From Helianthus annuus (lineage: Eukaryota; Streptophyta; Magnoliopsida; Asterales; Asteraceae), in NCBI RefSeq assembly GCF_002127325.2, contig NC_035436.2, positions 32,571,855 to 32,635,854 on the forward strand: a stretch of DNA of 64,000 nucleotides, read 5' to 3'. How positions within the stretch are numbered: position 1 is the first letter of the stretch; every line of letters begins with the position of its first letter. Positions 23,083-34,038 of this stretch are shown piece after piece. A program made the translations under genes and the position numbers. The notes beneath the pieces were generated by a model that saw nothing but the letters and a program-made list of their open reading frames with translations, searched no databases and was not told where the DNA came from.

Positions 23083-24463
23083 AAGGTGGGGAGGATATAA
23101 CAACCCTGCTAGAACCCTCAACACGACCCTAGATGTCCTAAAATATACCCCGTACGCGAGAAACGAGCCTCACATGACCTTCTTAGCTGCATCTGTCGTG
23201 GGCAGCGATTGACCTGGATTGTCGGACAAGGCCTTGCGCCACGTGTCCGGTGACTCATCATACCTACCCCTTGACTCGGCGAAGCTATAACCGCCACGTG
23301 GGCTCTCGCATGCCGCGAAGGTTGAAGCCTCATCTCTCGCGGGGTGCAAGCCGCCATACGGAAAGCCTATAAATAGAGGTCGACGGCTCATTTGTCAGTC
23401 GTTCAAAATTCTGAATTCTCTCTAAATTTCTGATAGTTATTATTATTCCCGGGCAAAAAACACTATATAGCCAAGCTCTGCCTCGTGGTAAGTATTATAA
23501 CCCTGTTGTTACCCTACACGATCAATTTAAGGCTCCGTAATGCATGTCAAGGCTCTGCCTGACTCAGTCATTGGAGTTCTGTCTCGTGTTACACCCGATT
23601 GATCTAGGATTCTGTAATGCATGTCAAGGCTCTGCCTGACTCAGTCATTGGAATTCTGTCTCGAGTTGTACGGTTAATGTGATTTGGGTTATTTTACTAA
23701 CACGTGTGCATTGTTTAATTTTAGTAGATAATAACCAAGAGAATCACCAGGAAGCTATAGTATTATCACCCAAGTCAACAATGTAAGTACATCCACTTTT
23801 TCTCACTATTTGAGAGTACATTTTTGTGAGTCAAAATATTTTATCAAAACCTCAAAAGTTTTCAAATACAATTACAGCGATTAAGTCTTTGTAATTCTAC
23901 AATAGCTGCCAGTATTATGGGGTTTGTATGCAGTACTTGATAACCTTCACAATTGGGCACGAGTATCTAATGTGTGATATGACCATAGTCATAGATCCGT
24001 CGAGTGACACGTACTGACCAAGTAATTGTGTAGATATAAACATTGTAATCGCCCTTAATACTATATAATGTGTAAACAACTGATGCTTTACAAAATGGAA
24101 TGTACTTGCCAGTATTTCTTGCTGAGAAAATGTTTTTAAAACGTGTTTCAGGTAACACAATGTGAAAGCCAATAGAAGCCAGCTGGAGAGCACTGAAGGC
24201 TTGGAAAAGTGGCTATAAAAGTTACCTAAATAAAAAGGAGTTTTTGTTTTCAATAATTAGGGTTTACCCCTACAAATGTATTGTCAAATGAACTTGGGTT
24301 TTCTCCCAATGATTTGTTATAAAAAGCTTGGTGTTTAACTCTGATAAAAATATTTACGAACTACGATCCTGATGTATTTCCGCTACCAAATTAATAAACA
24401 CTGATACCACTAATCTGGATCTCGCGGCACCCGCTCCCGGGGTAGGAGTTGGGGGTTTCAACA
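23083..24463 (+). repeat. Gypsy C PPT and 3' LTR
   Basis: AAGGTGGGGAGGA (23083-23095) precedes TATAACAACCC, read as a mutated TGTAACAACCC LTR start at 23096. The LTR ends in GGGGGTTTCAACA at 24463, about 1.37 kb. A TATA-like CTATAAATAG lies near 23368. A tandem duplication with a period of 77 bases covers about 23531-23665 (GTAATGCATGTCAAGGCTC at 23537 and 23614). No gene is supported. Confidence 0.7.
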
Positions 24464-25161
24464 ATTGGGCACCAAAATTTATTTGGTGGTCTCTCAAGTT
24501 TTTTAATTAAAGTTTATTTTATATCTTTTAAGTGTCAAATTGTTGCTTTTATTTACTAAAAGAGTAAAACGACCACCTAGCCGATTTTGGGCACCAAAAT
24601 TTATTTGGTGGTCCCTTAAGTTTTTTTAATTAAAGTTTATTTTACATCTTTTAAATGTCAAAGTTGTGGCTTTTATCACCCCTATTTATATGTGTCATAT
24701 GAGTTATTAGGTATTATAAATCCATTTCTTTCATTTACATTTTTTCATGCTTTTGGTCGTCATTGGCTTGCTACTTAGCACGACTCTATCCCTCCCTCTC
24801 CTCTTAAAAAATGGTAGCTCATTTTTATACCCCTGCCCCGCAATACGGGGGACCATATAACTAGTTACCAAACAATTAACAACCATCAAATGCCTACAAT
24901 ACACTAGTGGAATCATATCAAAGCAGCCAAGATGCCTACAATTAACTCATGCGAACAATTTTCCATCCTAAACAATATAAACACATTGCAAAGAATTAAA
25001 CTATCATTTTGTTTGCTGAGGTTTGGTCACTTTTGTCATTTTAGTCCAAAACCCAAACCTTTTGAATCTGGGTCCCTGTGGTTTCAGTTTTATTGTCATT
25101 TTGGTATAAAAGTGAAATCAGCTCATATTTGTCTAATAAAACGCTGATATTTTGTCATTTT
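24464..25161 (+). repeat. Intergenic: 122-bp tandem duplication and dispersed repeat
   Basis: A unit starting TTGGGCACCAAAATTTATTT is repeated at 24465 and 24587 (period 122); each copy carries the palindrome CACCAAAATTTATTTGGTG. The stretch from about 24990 to 25161 (TTTGGTCACTTTTGTCATTT...) looks like a common dispersed plant repeat into which copia 2 inserted; it continues after 36551. No gene is seen. Confidence 0.55.
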
Positions 25162-25817
25162 TGTTGGTGCACTTGTGTCTGTACTTTGTCTGTATTCGGT
25201 CTGTATTCGGTCACGATGTAAACGATGTCCTGTTTAGTGTTGTAAGTTGACCAAGTCAACCATCCTCCGGTTTGACTTGGACAACAGTTGGTATATATTG
25301 AAAGATGATGTCCTGTGTCGAAGGATAGCCAATCGAAGGATATTGTAGATCCTTCGATGGCATCGAAAGATAGGGTTCGAATGATAGACCTCGAAAGGTG
25401 ATCTTTCGAGGTCCATGCTGATCCTTCGATTACCTTGTCATCGATAGATGATCCTTCGGACCATCTATTGGATCTTTCGGACCAGACATCATGGGCTGGG
25501 TATAAATACCCATGCAGTGTATGTGTTAGTTCAGTTCTGTGAGTTCACACCCGAGAGATAGAGAGTCTTCTTGAGAGCATTCTGTCCGGAACTCACACAC
25601 ACACTTTGAGAGTTTACATGTTAGATTTGTAAACATTGTGCTTGTAACCGAAACCTTCATTTGCATTAATACAAGTTGTGTTAATCGGTGAACCCGTGTG
25701 TGTTTGTGTTTGTACTTGCTTAATCCCGGTTTGCTCGCTAGCTTGGATTCCGCACTCGCTAGTGGGTTAGTATAACAAGGTTTGAGGTTCGTCATCCTCC
25801 GACAAAAGGGACCTACA
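25162..25817 (+). repeat. Copia 2 5' LTR
   Basis: Begins TGTTGGTGCA and ends GGGACCTACA. The U3-like part (25310-25475) is rich in ATCCTTCGA and TCGAAAGAT motifs. It is identical by eye to 35891-36546. Confidence 0.95.
25387..25507 (+). promoter_or_regulatory. Copia 2 promoter: palindrome and TATA box
   Basis: TATAAAT at 25501-25507 is a good TATA box. About 90 bases upstream, 25387-25413 is a perfect 11-bp inverted repeat (GACCTCGAAAG / CTTTCGAGGTC) with a 5-base centre, and further TTCGA motifs lie between. The spacing fits an upstream element binding dimeric factors; that is inference. Confidence 0.65.
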
Positions 25818-25819
25818 AG

Positions 25820-25831
25820 TGGTATCAGAGC
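25820..25831 (+). other. Copia 2 primer-binding site
   Basis: TGGTATCAGAGC, two bases after the 5' LTR, is complementary to the 3' end of initiator-Met tRNA. Confidence 0.93.
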
Positions 25832-26757
25832 TTGGCTCTTTACCTTGTTTAAAACCGGGTTATTCGAGTTCTTGGTGTGTGTTTGAACACTTGGTTTAAC
25901 ACCCGTTTTTGTTGGTTTTTCTACACTTTTAAACTGGAAAACGTGTTTTAAACTTACCGGGAGTGTTCAAGTTTGGGTTGGGTAACTTAAAACTTGTTTT
26001 TGAGTGTGTTGGTAATTTCCGGCCATATTCCGGTCAATATTCCGGTGACTGGTTTGAAGATAAGGTTTTCCTTTTTGGGTAAATTATCTTTGAAAATCTT
26101 GGTTGGTGAGAAAGTACAACCTGCACATACCGTCTTGCCGAAAGTTAACTTACCAACCCATCACCTTTTTACCAACCCGTCACATCTACGTCAGTTGTGT
26201 CAGAATCTCTCGAAAGATATCTTTCGACCTCGAAAGACCATCTTTCGATCAAGGAAGGCTCGAAAGATTGTCATCCTTCGACCCATCCTTCGAAGTCTGA
26301 AACATATCTTTCGATAAAGGAATCTTTTCGAAAGACAAGTGTCCGAAAGATAGGGATTTATCTCGAAAGATAAGGATCTTTCAAGTGTGAATCTTTCGAG
26401 ATTTTGAATCTTTCGAAGCCAGTGCTCGAAAGTCAACAGTGATCCTTCGAACACTGTTGATCATTCGAACAAGTGTGATCTTTCGAAAGTCAGCTATACG
26501 AAAGATAAGGATTTTTAACTCGAAAGATAAGGATCTTTCAAAAGGGAATCCTTCGAGTTCTTGAATCTTTCGAAATTATTGTTCGAGACTCAACAGTAAT
26601 CTTTCGAGTACTGTTGATCCTTCGAACAATAGTTGATCTTTCGATTGTGGTCAGTTTATTGCTAACAAGTTTCTGTGATTTCTAATCTTTCGACCAGGAT
26701 CCTTCGACCGTGTGATCTTTCGGAATTCTTACTTAGCATTTATTTTGCTCATTTATC
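25832..26757 (+). repeat. Copia 2 leader with TTTCGAAAG palindrome array
   Basis: From about 26205 to 26710 the leader is packed with TCGAAAGAT and ATCTTTCGA in both orientations. A higher-order unit repeats with a period of about 157 bases (CTCGAAAGATAAGG at 26362 and 26519). Each unit holds a 9-bp hairpin (26433-26460 and 26590-26617) whose loop-closing pair changes from G-C to A-T, keeping the pairing. Frames over this region are repeat-driven and not genes. Confidence 0.75.
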
Positions 26758-29700
26758 ATGAATCCAAATTGGTGGAATCCGGCCCCCGACAGCGGTAAAT
26801 ATACAAGTTCTGGTGTCACTCCCTCATGGTGGGGTACACCGGCGCCAGACAGTGGAAAATACACGTCTACAAGTCTATCGCCTTCATGGGCCGAGTCTCC
26901 GGTATCGACATCTTCTCAGGGAAATCAGTGGGCGCTAGTCTCGAATCAAACTCCTAGTATTCAAAGTATCTTACTGAGCGAAAGTGAAACAGGAAGTTTG
27001 AATAGACCTCCGAAGCTGATGCATTTAAATGAGTATCCGGGTTGGGCTGACAGGTTCCGTACATATGTTCTGGGTCAGAATACAGAGCTGTGGATACGTT
27101 TCACCACAGATTTTGATCAAGCTATCGAAGTCGCTGCTTCAACAACTGCTAGTTTTGCCGATCTTCCAGAGGATCAAAAGAAAATTTATGATCTGGAGAA
27201 GAAAGCCTACGCCATTCTCACTCAGGCGCTAAGCAAAGACATCTATCATCAATTTGTCAGCTTCAAGACTACGAAGAAGCTGTGGGACGGATTGAAAACC
27301 AGGGGAGTAGGAAATGAAGCAACACGTCAATTGCGTCATGATCTACTCAAGAAAGAATTCGACTGTTTCACATGTCTAGATAAGGAGTCTTTGGGAGACA
27401 TGACAAGTCGGTTTTATCATTTGCTTACTGAGCTGAATAATTTTGGTGTGACGACAACTCAAGCAGAAGTGGTGAAAAAGTTTGCTGACGCTTTACCTCC
27501 ACAATGGAGTAGCTTCTTGGAAATCCTGAAGTATAACGGAGTGTTGAAAACTACAAATATCAACGACTTCGTGCAGCTTCTGGAAAACAAGGATCAGGAG
27601 GAAACCTTAAAGGCGAAGAGAGTTCCATTGCCACAAAATCCTGAAATGTATTGTGGAACTTCCAATACTTCGTCTACAAGAACAGGTCCACATGCTCCTT
27701 TGCAAACAGCGTTTGTCACAACCACTGATATGTATGGCAATCCGGTGCAAGTTCCTGTTAAGCCACCTCCCACCACAGACATGTATGGAAATCCAATAGA
27801 ACCACCTCCTCCTCCTCCTGCTCAACAACAACGTGCATGTTATGGAGGAACATCATCTGTTGGTCAACAGTCAAAGTCAGGTACCGTACAGCTCGACACG
27901 TCAAGCTTCTCTAAAATCAGTGTAGAAGTAGCTAAGGAACACATGGAGCTGCTTAACACTGTAGTGAGCGCGTACTGTGGATTAATAGAAGGTCAGATTG
28001 GCAACATTAATCTGACACAAGAAGACTACAGGCAGATTGATAAAGAGGAGATGGACTTGATGGACATCAAGTGGGCCTTTGCGAGTGCTGTGAGAAGAGC
28101 AAAGGATTGGATGGAAAGTACTGGAAGAACCAGCTTGGAAAGTAAACGAGACACCAAGTATGGGTTCGATAAACAAGCTGTTAAGTGCTTCAACTGTGGT
28201 GAACGGGGTCACTTTAAACGGGAATGCACAAAGCCAGCCCAGCACGGGAATCAAAACCCCTTCAGAAACCAAGGCAACCAGCAAAACAGAAACAATGATC
28301 GTACATTGGTACCTGTCAACAACCAAACCAACCGGGCACTTGCAGTTCAAGTGGATGAAGGTTGTGACTGGTCAATCCAGTTGGGTGGTGATGCTCCCGA
28401 TGGAACAGCATGTTTTGCTCAGGTTGTGAAGAAGCTAGTTCACACCAGTGGTGGAGAATCTTCTGCCAGTGGTGATGAATCGTCTGAAGATGAAGACTCC
28501 TCTGGATACAGCAGGAGTGTTGATGAAGAATCATCCAACTCTGGTGATGATCATGTGGGTGAGACATCTAATGTTTCGGATGATATTGACATTGATGAAC
28601 TCTTGGGGGAAGCTGTAGCAGAAACTCAAAGAAGATCTATTCTGGTGGATCAGGCTGCTTACTCTTCGTCTTCTCTCCATTCAGCCTTTATGGCTAATGT
28701 CGACGGTTCATCAAGTCAGGTATGTGTCGATGAACCCACTGCTATTAACTGTGATGAATGTGATAGATTGCATGCTAGGTGTGCTGACTTGGAAGGAAAC
28801 ATGTCTGAGTTGCAAGCCAAACATGATGCTTTACAAGCTAGTTTGTTTGACTTGCAAGACAAACATAGTTCCTTGAGTGCTGATTGGTGTGACTTGCAAA
28901 GCAAGCATGAGGCTTTGCAAGAGAAATATGATGTGACATTCATCCACAATCAGAAGTTGACTGTGGATCTCTCTAAATGCACAGAAGCCAACATGTTTTA
29001 TGAAAACCATGAAAAAGAATTTAAGTCAGTAATTGAAACATTAAAGAAAGATAAAACTAAACTGACTAAAATGGTTTCAAGAAAACAAACTGATATTAAT
29101 TTGTATATATCTCGCCTTGAGATTATGCAAAAAGAAATGGCTTGTGTGAAAACCGAAAGTGATGCGATCCAACTCAAGCTAGACAGTTATTTGAGCTCTA
29201 GCTATGTGTTAGATCACATCATTGATGTTCAGAAGGAAAAGAGAGATGTCACATGCATAGGGTACAAGAAGTGTCCACCACCAGTGAGACATAATTATGA
29301 TGCCATGCCTGATGAAGAGGACAGGGTATTCTTTGAACCTTCTGTGCCTCTAGATGTTAAGGAGTTTGCTGCAGGACTCGGATACCAAAAGGAAGTATCC
29401 TCAGATTCAGATGTGTCAGCAGATACATTTGTGAGTGCTGAACAGAATCAAGATCCTCCAGTTGTGATTGAGGATGCTGATTCGTCTGATGATGAATCTG
29501 ATGATACTGTCCCAGCAAAGTCTGATGCGGTAGTCAAAAATGAGGACATACCTCTTGAGAATCACATTCTATGTGATCCCCCTGTACAACCCGCTAAGAC
29601 TGTTGCAATTGAGTCCTCATCTGCAGAAGAGCCGGAGAGTGTGAATTTGCTGTACACTCTAGTTGGTGACGATAAAATTTACTCAGACAAAGATTTTCCC

Positions 29701-30447
29701 ATTAAGAATGTTAATCAATCCTTAATCTGCAAAGTCTTTGAAAATTCGACAAGTAAGTTTTTGGGAAAGACAGGACCACGTGTTACAGTTACACAGTGTC
29801 CTCCTATTCCAAAGGCTGAGATTCGAAAACAATTTGGTAACAAGAAATTACCAACCGTGCCAACACAGCAAAATCACACCAAACCCAAAGGTAAAACACC
29901 GGCTCAAGCTGACAAGAAGCCGAACCAAAAGAAGAAGAAAAAGGTTAACTTTGTGAAATCGACGGGAACGGACAAAATTGAAAAGTTTGAAAATCAATCT
30001 AACTTAGATTTTGTCAAGAAAGCTATTGTCGAGAAAAGAAATGAACCAAGCAGTTCAAAACCTAGTACCTCGGGTTCACAAAGTTCAACATCATCGGCTA
30101 GACGATCACATGATTCTTCGGGGTTTGTAGAACGAAGATCATGTTTTGAATGTGGAACCATTGGACATATTATTCGTAATTGTCCATATCTTCATAAACA
30201 AAAAGGAAAGGTTGATGATCCCCGTGGCAAAACTGACCGTAAGCCAACTGTTTCCACAAAACAAGATCCCCGACTTGTAAAAGAAAGGGAAAAGAAACAG
30301 AAACGGCAACAGGTCAAGAAGAGTGAAAAAGCAATTAAAATCGATGTGGTTCAAAAACAATCTGTTGCTGTAAAACCAGACAATTCTACAACTTCAAACA
30401 ATCAAGAAGTTAAAGTTTTAAAGAAAGACACTGGTAAAACAAAATAG
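26758..30447 (+). CDS. Copia 2 Gag, long, with two CCHC knuckles
   Basis: The structural protein of the virus-like particle, 1,229 residues from ATG 26758. The N-terminus repeats a P-WW-PAPDSGKYTS unit (residues about 3-30). The copia Gag core follows (PGWADRFRTYVLGQ near residue 95; LWDGLKTRGVGNEATRQLR near 177). TTDMYGNP is repeated near residues 323 and 340. The first knuckle, CFNCGERGHFKREC, is near residue 476, followed by acidic Ser-rich sequence, a coiled-coil-like repeat region (LQAKHDALQASLFDLQDKH) near 680-730, and a second knuckle, CFECGTIGHIIRNC, near 1128. The TAG at 30445-30447 may replace a CAG: the same frame stays open for 44 more codons to the WVPISN-TAA (30580-30582) that matches the gag end of copia 1. 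Roughly twice the usual copia Gag length. Confidence 0.9.
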   Translation: MNPNWWNPAPDSGKYTSSGVTPSWWGTPAPDSGKYTSTSLSPSWAESPVSTSSQGNQWALVSNQTPSIQSILLSESETGSLNRPPKLMHLNEYPGWADRFRTYVLGQNTELWIRFTTDFDQAIEVAASTTASFADLPEDQKKIYDLEKKAYAILTQALSKDIYHQFVSFKTTKKLWDGLKTRGVGNEATRQLRHDLLKKEFDCFTCLDKESLGDMTSRFYHLLTELNNFGVTTTQAEVVKKFADALPPQWSSFLEILKYNGVLKTTNINDFVQLLENKDQEETLKAKRVPLPQNPEMYCGTSNTSSTRTGPHAPLQTAFVTTTDMYGNPVQVPVKPPPTTDMYGNPIEPPPPPPAQQQRACYGGTSSVGQQSKSGTVQLDTSSFSKISVEVAKEHMELLNTVVSAYCGLIEGQIGNINLTQEDYRQIDKEEMDLMDIKWAFASAVRRAKDWMESTGRTSLESKRDTKYGFDKQAVKCFNCGERGHFKRECTKPAQHGNQNPFRNQGNQQNRNNDRTLVPVNNQTNRALAVQVDEGCDWSIQLGGDAPDGTACFAQVVKKLVHTSGGESSASGDESSEDEDSSGYSRSVDEESSNSGDDHVGETSNVSDDIDIDELLGEAVAETQRRSILVDQAAYSSSSLHSAFMANVDGSSSQVCVDEPTAINCDECDRLHARCADLEGNMSELQAKHDALQASLFDLQDKHSSLSADWCDLQSKHEALQEKYDVTFIHNQKLTVDLSKCTEANMFYENHEKEFKSVIETLKKDKTKLTKMVSRKQTDINLYISRLEIMQKEMACVKTESDAIQLKLDSYLSSSYVLDHIIDVQKEKRDVTCIGYKKCPPPVRHNYDAMPDEEDRVFFEPSVPLDVKEFAAGLGYQKEVSSDSDVSADTFVSAEQNQDPPVVIEDADSSDDESDDTVPAKSDAVVKNEDIPLENHILCDPPVQPAKTVAIESSSAEEPESVNLLYTLVGDDKIYSDKDFPIKNVNQSLICKVFENSTSKFLGKTGPRVTVTQCPPIPKAEIRKQFGNKKLPTVPTQQNHTKPKGKTPAQADKKPNQKKKKKVNFVKSTGTDKIEKFENQSNLDFVKKAIVEKRNEPSSSKPSTSGSQSSTSSARRSHDSSGFVERRSCFECGTIGHIIRNCPYLHKQKGKVDDPRGKTDRKPTVSTKQDPRLVKEREKKQKRQQVKKSEKAIKIDVVQKQSVAVKPDNSTTSNNQEVKVLKKDTGKTK

Positions 30448-30579
30448 ACATGGAAACCTAAATCGGTTACTGAATCAGGGGGATCATCACAATTCACCAA
30501 CCATCAAAGACAAGAAGTTATTGTCATTGATGAAAATGGAAGACCCAAGACCACAATGGCTTGGGTCCCCATCTCCAAC

Positions 30580-30604
30580 TAATTCATTTGAGTTCATGTG
30601 CAGG
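30580..30604 (+). promoter_or_regulatory. Copia 2 gag-pol junction: stops plus acceptor-like GTGCAG
   Basis: In the shared gag/pol frame there are stops at 30445 (TAG), 30580 (TAA) and 30589 (TGA), then TTCATGTGCAG|GG with the boundary after 30603. CTAAT, a plant branch-point-like motif, lies just upstream. Copia 1 has the same arrangement (WVP-SN-TAA, CTAAT, GTGCAG|G at 10384/10385). Confidence 0.5.
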
Positions 30605-33600
30605 GTGCTTCAGGAGGAACTATCAGTAGTCATTGGATTGTTGATAGTGGGGCATCCAGGCACATGACAGGCGACATGAAGCTTCTCTACGACGTTAAAT
30701 CTATTAGAGGAGGTTATGTTGCTTTTGCTGGAGATAAAGGTGGATACATTACGGGTGAAGGAATGATATCTAACGGGATTGTCAGCTTTGACAAGATCAA
30801 TTTTGTGCAACAACTTGATCACAATCTTCTTAGTGTTTCTCAAATCTGTGACAAGCAGTTCTCAGTACACTTTGATGCTAATGGATGTTATGTGCTGAAA
30901 CCCGGCTTCAAAATTCCAAAAGAATGGATTCTCTTGTCGGCTCCAAGGATAAATGATTTGTACGTCCTTGACATGAGCCAGGCTATTACTACGTCTGCAC
31001 AAGCAACTTGTTTCGTTTCCAAAGCCACAGAAAAAGACACTATCTCTTGGCACAGACGAATGGGTCACATTCACCTAAGAAAAATGAATCATTTGGTTTT
31101 AAATGAATTGGTGAATGGTGTTCCCCTCAAAAATTTCCATCTTCAAGACGTCTGTGTTTCGTGCCAGAAAGGAAAGCAAACGAAGAAGAAGCATCCTACA
31201 AAGAAGATCAACACGGTGGCAGTTCCTCTTGAACGCTTGCACATGGATTTGTTCGGTCCTGTCAAGCACAAGAGTATTCGGGGTGATCAATACTGCCTCG
31301 TGGTTACTGATGATTATTCAAGATTTTCTTGGGTTGCGTTCATGGCACACAAGAGTGAAACCTTTGGTATTATCAAAAACTTGATCATTCAGATTGAGAA
31401 TTTGTATAAGTTGAAGGTTAGGCGGATACGTAGCGATAATGGTACTGAATTTAAAAATCATTCCATGACGGAGTTCTGCACTTCAAAAGGTATTCTTCAT
31501 GAGTTTAGTGCAGCGTATACTCCTCAACAGAATGGTGTCGCTGAACGTAAGAACCGCACATTGATCGAGACTGCTAGGACAATGTTGGTAGAGTCACAGT
31601 TGCCCATTCCATTCTGGACTGAAGCTGTGGCCTCTGCATGTTACACATTGAACAGAGTCCTTACAGTCAAAAGGCACAACAAGACCTGCTTTGAGCTTCT
31701 TCAAAAACGGAAACCAGATTTGTCTTATCTCGAACCGTTTGGAGCTCCTTGCACAATCCTCGATCCTAATGGAAAGTTTGGGGCAAGAGCAATTGATGGA
31801 TACTTTCTTGGGTATGCCACCCCTAACTTACGAGTCTGGAATCTAGAGACTAAAAGGGTCGAGGAATGGTCTGAGGTCAGAGTACAAAGGCACACCTTGC
31901 CAGTCAAAAATCCGGGTCAACCTTGGATGTTTGAGTATGATGACTTCTTCAATTCGATCAATGTTGAAGCCGTTGAAGAAAATGCTGCGGCTAGGATGTT
32001 TTTCGAGAGTGACAATGCAACAGTTTCACCGGTGGTTCGTCCAATTCTTGTGAATCAAGAACCATCTTCTTCGGTGAACAACAATACTCTCAACAATGAG
32101 GATTTTCATGATGCAAACGAATTGAACGAATCTTCAGAGGATGATGAATTTCTAGATGCAGATCAGGAAGCTCCTACAACAGCAGTTCATGGTACTTCAG
32201 AGGGTACTCCTCCAGTGGATACACATAGAACAGCTGAGGCTACTGCATCATCCTCTTCGTCAATTCCGGGCCTTGAATTGGTTGTTGATCTTAACATCAA
32301 CAACCTGGGTATAAATGTTCCTGTTCCAGATAATCCAGAAACAAGGATTCATAATACCCATCCTCAACAAAACATCATTGGAAATGTGCAAAGTGGCGTT
32401 CAAACAAGAAACATGTTGCGAAACAACAACAATGCAGGCTTGTATGCAGCTATTCGAGAATCCGGGCAACAAAACGACTGGTCCTTCGCGTGTTATGTCT
32501 CACAGGAAGAACCAAGAACATGGAAAGAAGCCTTGAAAGATAATGCTTGGGTTGAAGCAATGCAGGAAGAGCTGCAACAATTCCAGAAGCTGGGTGTCTG
32601 GAAACTCGTAGAGAAACCTGCTGGATACAAGAAGATTGGTACCCGTTGGGTTTTCAAATGCAAAAAGGATGACCGTGGAGTTGTTATCCGAAACAAAGCA
32701 CGTTTAGTCGTTCAAGGTTTTCGTCAGATTGAAGGGATCGACTACAACGAAGTATATGCACCAGTTGCACGTCTCGAAGCAATTCGAATCTTTCTAGCCT
32801 ATGCGTCTTTCAAAGGATTCAAGGTTTATCAGATGGACGTGAAAAGTGCATTCTTACATGGCGTGGTTGAAGAAGAGGTATATGTCGAACAGCCTCCAGG
32901 TTTTGAAGATCCTATCCATCCCGATCGGGTTTGGTTGCTCAACAAAGCTCTGTATGGTCTACATCAAGCACCGCGAGCTTGGTATGCAACCTTATCTCAC
33001 TATCTGCTGGAGAACGGTTTTCGTAGAGGTCTTATCGACTGTACTCTTTTCATCAAAGAACAAGATGGAGATCTTCTTCTGGTACAGGTATACGTTGATG
33101 ACATTATTTTTGGTTCTACTAATGATGTCTTGTGTAGGGAATTCGAGCGCATTATGCAGGATAAATTCGAGATGAGTGCTATGGGGGAAATGACTTTCTT
33201 CTTGGGCCTACAAGTTCAACAAACAGAGTCTGGGATATTCATCCATCAGACTAAATATGTTGGTGACATCTTGAGCCGGTTCCAGATGTCTGATGCAACG
33301 CCCATTGGTACCCCATTGCCAACAAATCACGGAATTACTCCTGACTTGAAGGGAGAAGCTGTTAGCCCTTCTAACTATCGCGCCATGATCGGATCTCTCA
33401 TGTACCTCACAGCATCAAGGCCAGACATAATGTACCCAACGTGCCTGCTTGCTAGATATCAAGTTAACCCGAAGGCCTCACATCTTGCTGCTGTTAAAAG
33501 GATTTTTCGTTATTTGAAGGCGTACCCAGACACCGGTCTGTGGTACCCTAGGGATAATAACTTTGAATTGGTAGCTTTCAGTGATTCTGATTTTGGCGGA

Positions 33601-34038
33601 TGCAAAATCGACGGTAAATCCACAACGGCTGGATGTCAGTTCTTAGGAAATCGCCTAGTCACATGGCAGTGCAAGAAGCAGACGTGTGTCGCTACATCAA
33701 CATGCGAAGCTGAATACATTGCTGCCTCAAGTTGTTGCTCCCAAGTTCTTTGGATCCAACAACAAATGCGGGACTACGGTTTTGAATTCCTAACTACTCC
33801 TATTTACGTTGATAATTCTGCTGCTTTAGATATCACTAGAAATCCTGTGCAGCACTCAAAAACCAAACACATCGAAATCAAATATCACTTCATACGTGAT
33901 TGCTTTGAGAAAAGGCTAATCGATGTTGTTAAGGTCCACACCGATGACCAACGTGCCGACTTATTTACCAAAGCTTTTGACAAATCTAGATTTGACTTCT
34001 TATTATTGGTAAATGGCATTAAGGTCAAGCAAGAGTAA
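30598..34038 (+). CDS. Copia 2 Pol: protease, integrase, RT, RNase H
   Basis: An intact 1,146-codon frame. Aspartic protease [12 protein letters not shown] is near residue 15. The gag-pre-integrase/zinc region has WHRRMGH near 145 and CVSCQKGK near 185. The integrase catalytic triad is Asp in HMDLFGP (about 215), Asp in RSDNGTEF (about 278) and Glu in NGVAERKN (about 314). RT has MDVKSAF (about 745) and YVDDIIFGS (about 831). RNase H has FSDSDFGG (about 994), CEAEYIA (about 1035) and DNSAAL (about 1076). The frame has no ATG before the protease: the reported first codon is GTG, and the first ATG falls inside the protease motif after the catalytic Asp. Pol must therefore be made as a fusion through read-through or splicing. 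No inactivating lesion is visible. Confidence 0.93.
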   Translation: MQGASGGTISSHWIVDSGASRHMTGDMKLLYDVKSIRGGYVAFAGDKGGYITGEGMISNGIVSFDKINFVQQLDHNLLSVSQICDKQFSVHFDANGCYVLKPGFKIPKEWILLSAPRINDLYVLDMSQAITTSAQATCFVSKATEKDTISWHRRMGHIHLRKMNHLVLNELVNGVPLKNFHLQDVCVSCQKGKQTKKKHPTKKINTVAVPLERLHMDLFGPVKHKSIRGDQYCLVVTDDYSRFSWVAFMAHKSETFGIIKNLIIQIENLYKLKVRRIRSDNGTEFKNHSMTEFCTSKGILHEFSAAYTPQQNGVAERKNRTLIETARTMLVESQLPIPFWTEAVASACYTLNRVLTVKRHNKTCFELLQKRKPDLSYLEPFGAPCTILDPNGKFGARAIDGYFLGYATPNLRVWNLETKRVEEWSEVRVQRHTLPVKNPGQPWMFEYDDFFNSINVEAVEENAAARMFFESDNATVSPVVRPILVNQEPSSSVNNNTLNNEDFHDANELNESSEDDEFLDADQEAPTTAVHGTSEGTPPVDTHRTAEATASSSSSIPGLELVVDLNINNLGINVPVPDNPETRIHNTHPQQNIIGNVQSGVQTRNMLRNNNNAGLYAAIRESGQQNDWSFACYVSQEEPRTWKEALKDNAWVEAMQEELQQFQKLGVWKLVEKPAGYKKIGTRWVFKCKKDDRGVVIRNKARLVVQGFRQIEGIDYNEVYAPVARLEAIRIFLAYASFKGFKVYQMDVKSAFLHGVVEEEVYVEQPPGFEDPIHPDRVWLLNKALYGLHQAPRAWYATLSHYLLENGFRRGLIDCTLFIKEQDGDLLLVQVYVDDIIFGSTNDVLCREFERIMQDKFEMSAMGEMTFFLGLQVQQTESGIFIHQTKYVGDILSRFQMSDATPIGTPLPTNHGITPDLKGEAVSPSNYRAMIGSLMYLTASRPDIMYPTCLLARYQVNPKASHLAAVKRIFRYLKAYPDTGLWYPRDNNFELVAFSDSDFGGCKIDGKSTTAGCQFLGNRLVTWQCKKQTCVATSTCEAEYIAASSCCSQVLWIQQQMRDYGFEFLTTPIYVDNSAALDITRNPVQHSKTKHIEIKYHFIRDCFEKRLIDVVKVHTDDQRADLFTKAFDKSRFDFLLLVNGIKVKQE

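Larger units (their letters stand above)
18966..24463 (+). mobile_element. Ty3/gypsy element C, decayed, 5' end not seen
   Basis: Contains part of gag, then protease, RT, RNase H, integrase, chromodomain-like tail, PPT and 3' LTR. The 5' LTR is absent; it either lies left of the window (if gypsy A inserted into this element) or is lost. Its gag begins only at about 19195, so the N-terminal half of gag is missing; 18966-19194 is AT-rich and non-coding. It carries many frameshifts and stops and is older than its neighbours. Confidence 0.85.

Noticed and set aside
26205..26710. Regular short repeats resembling a CRISPR array
   Set aside because: Repeats are palindromic, irregularly spaced and part of a retrotransposon leader in plant DNA; there are no uniform spacers.
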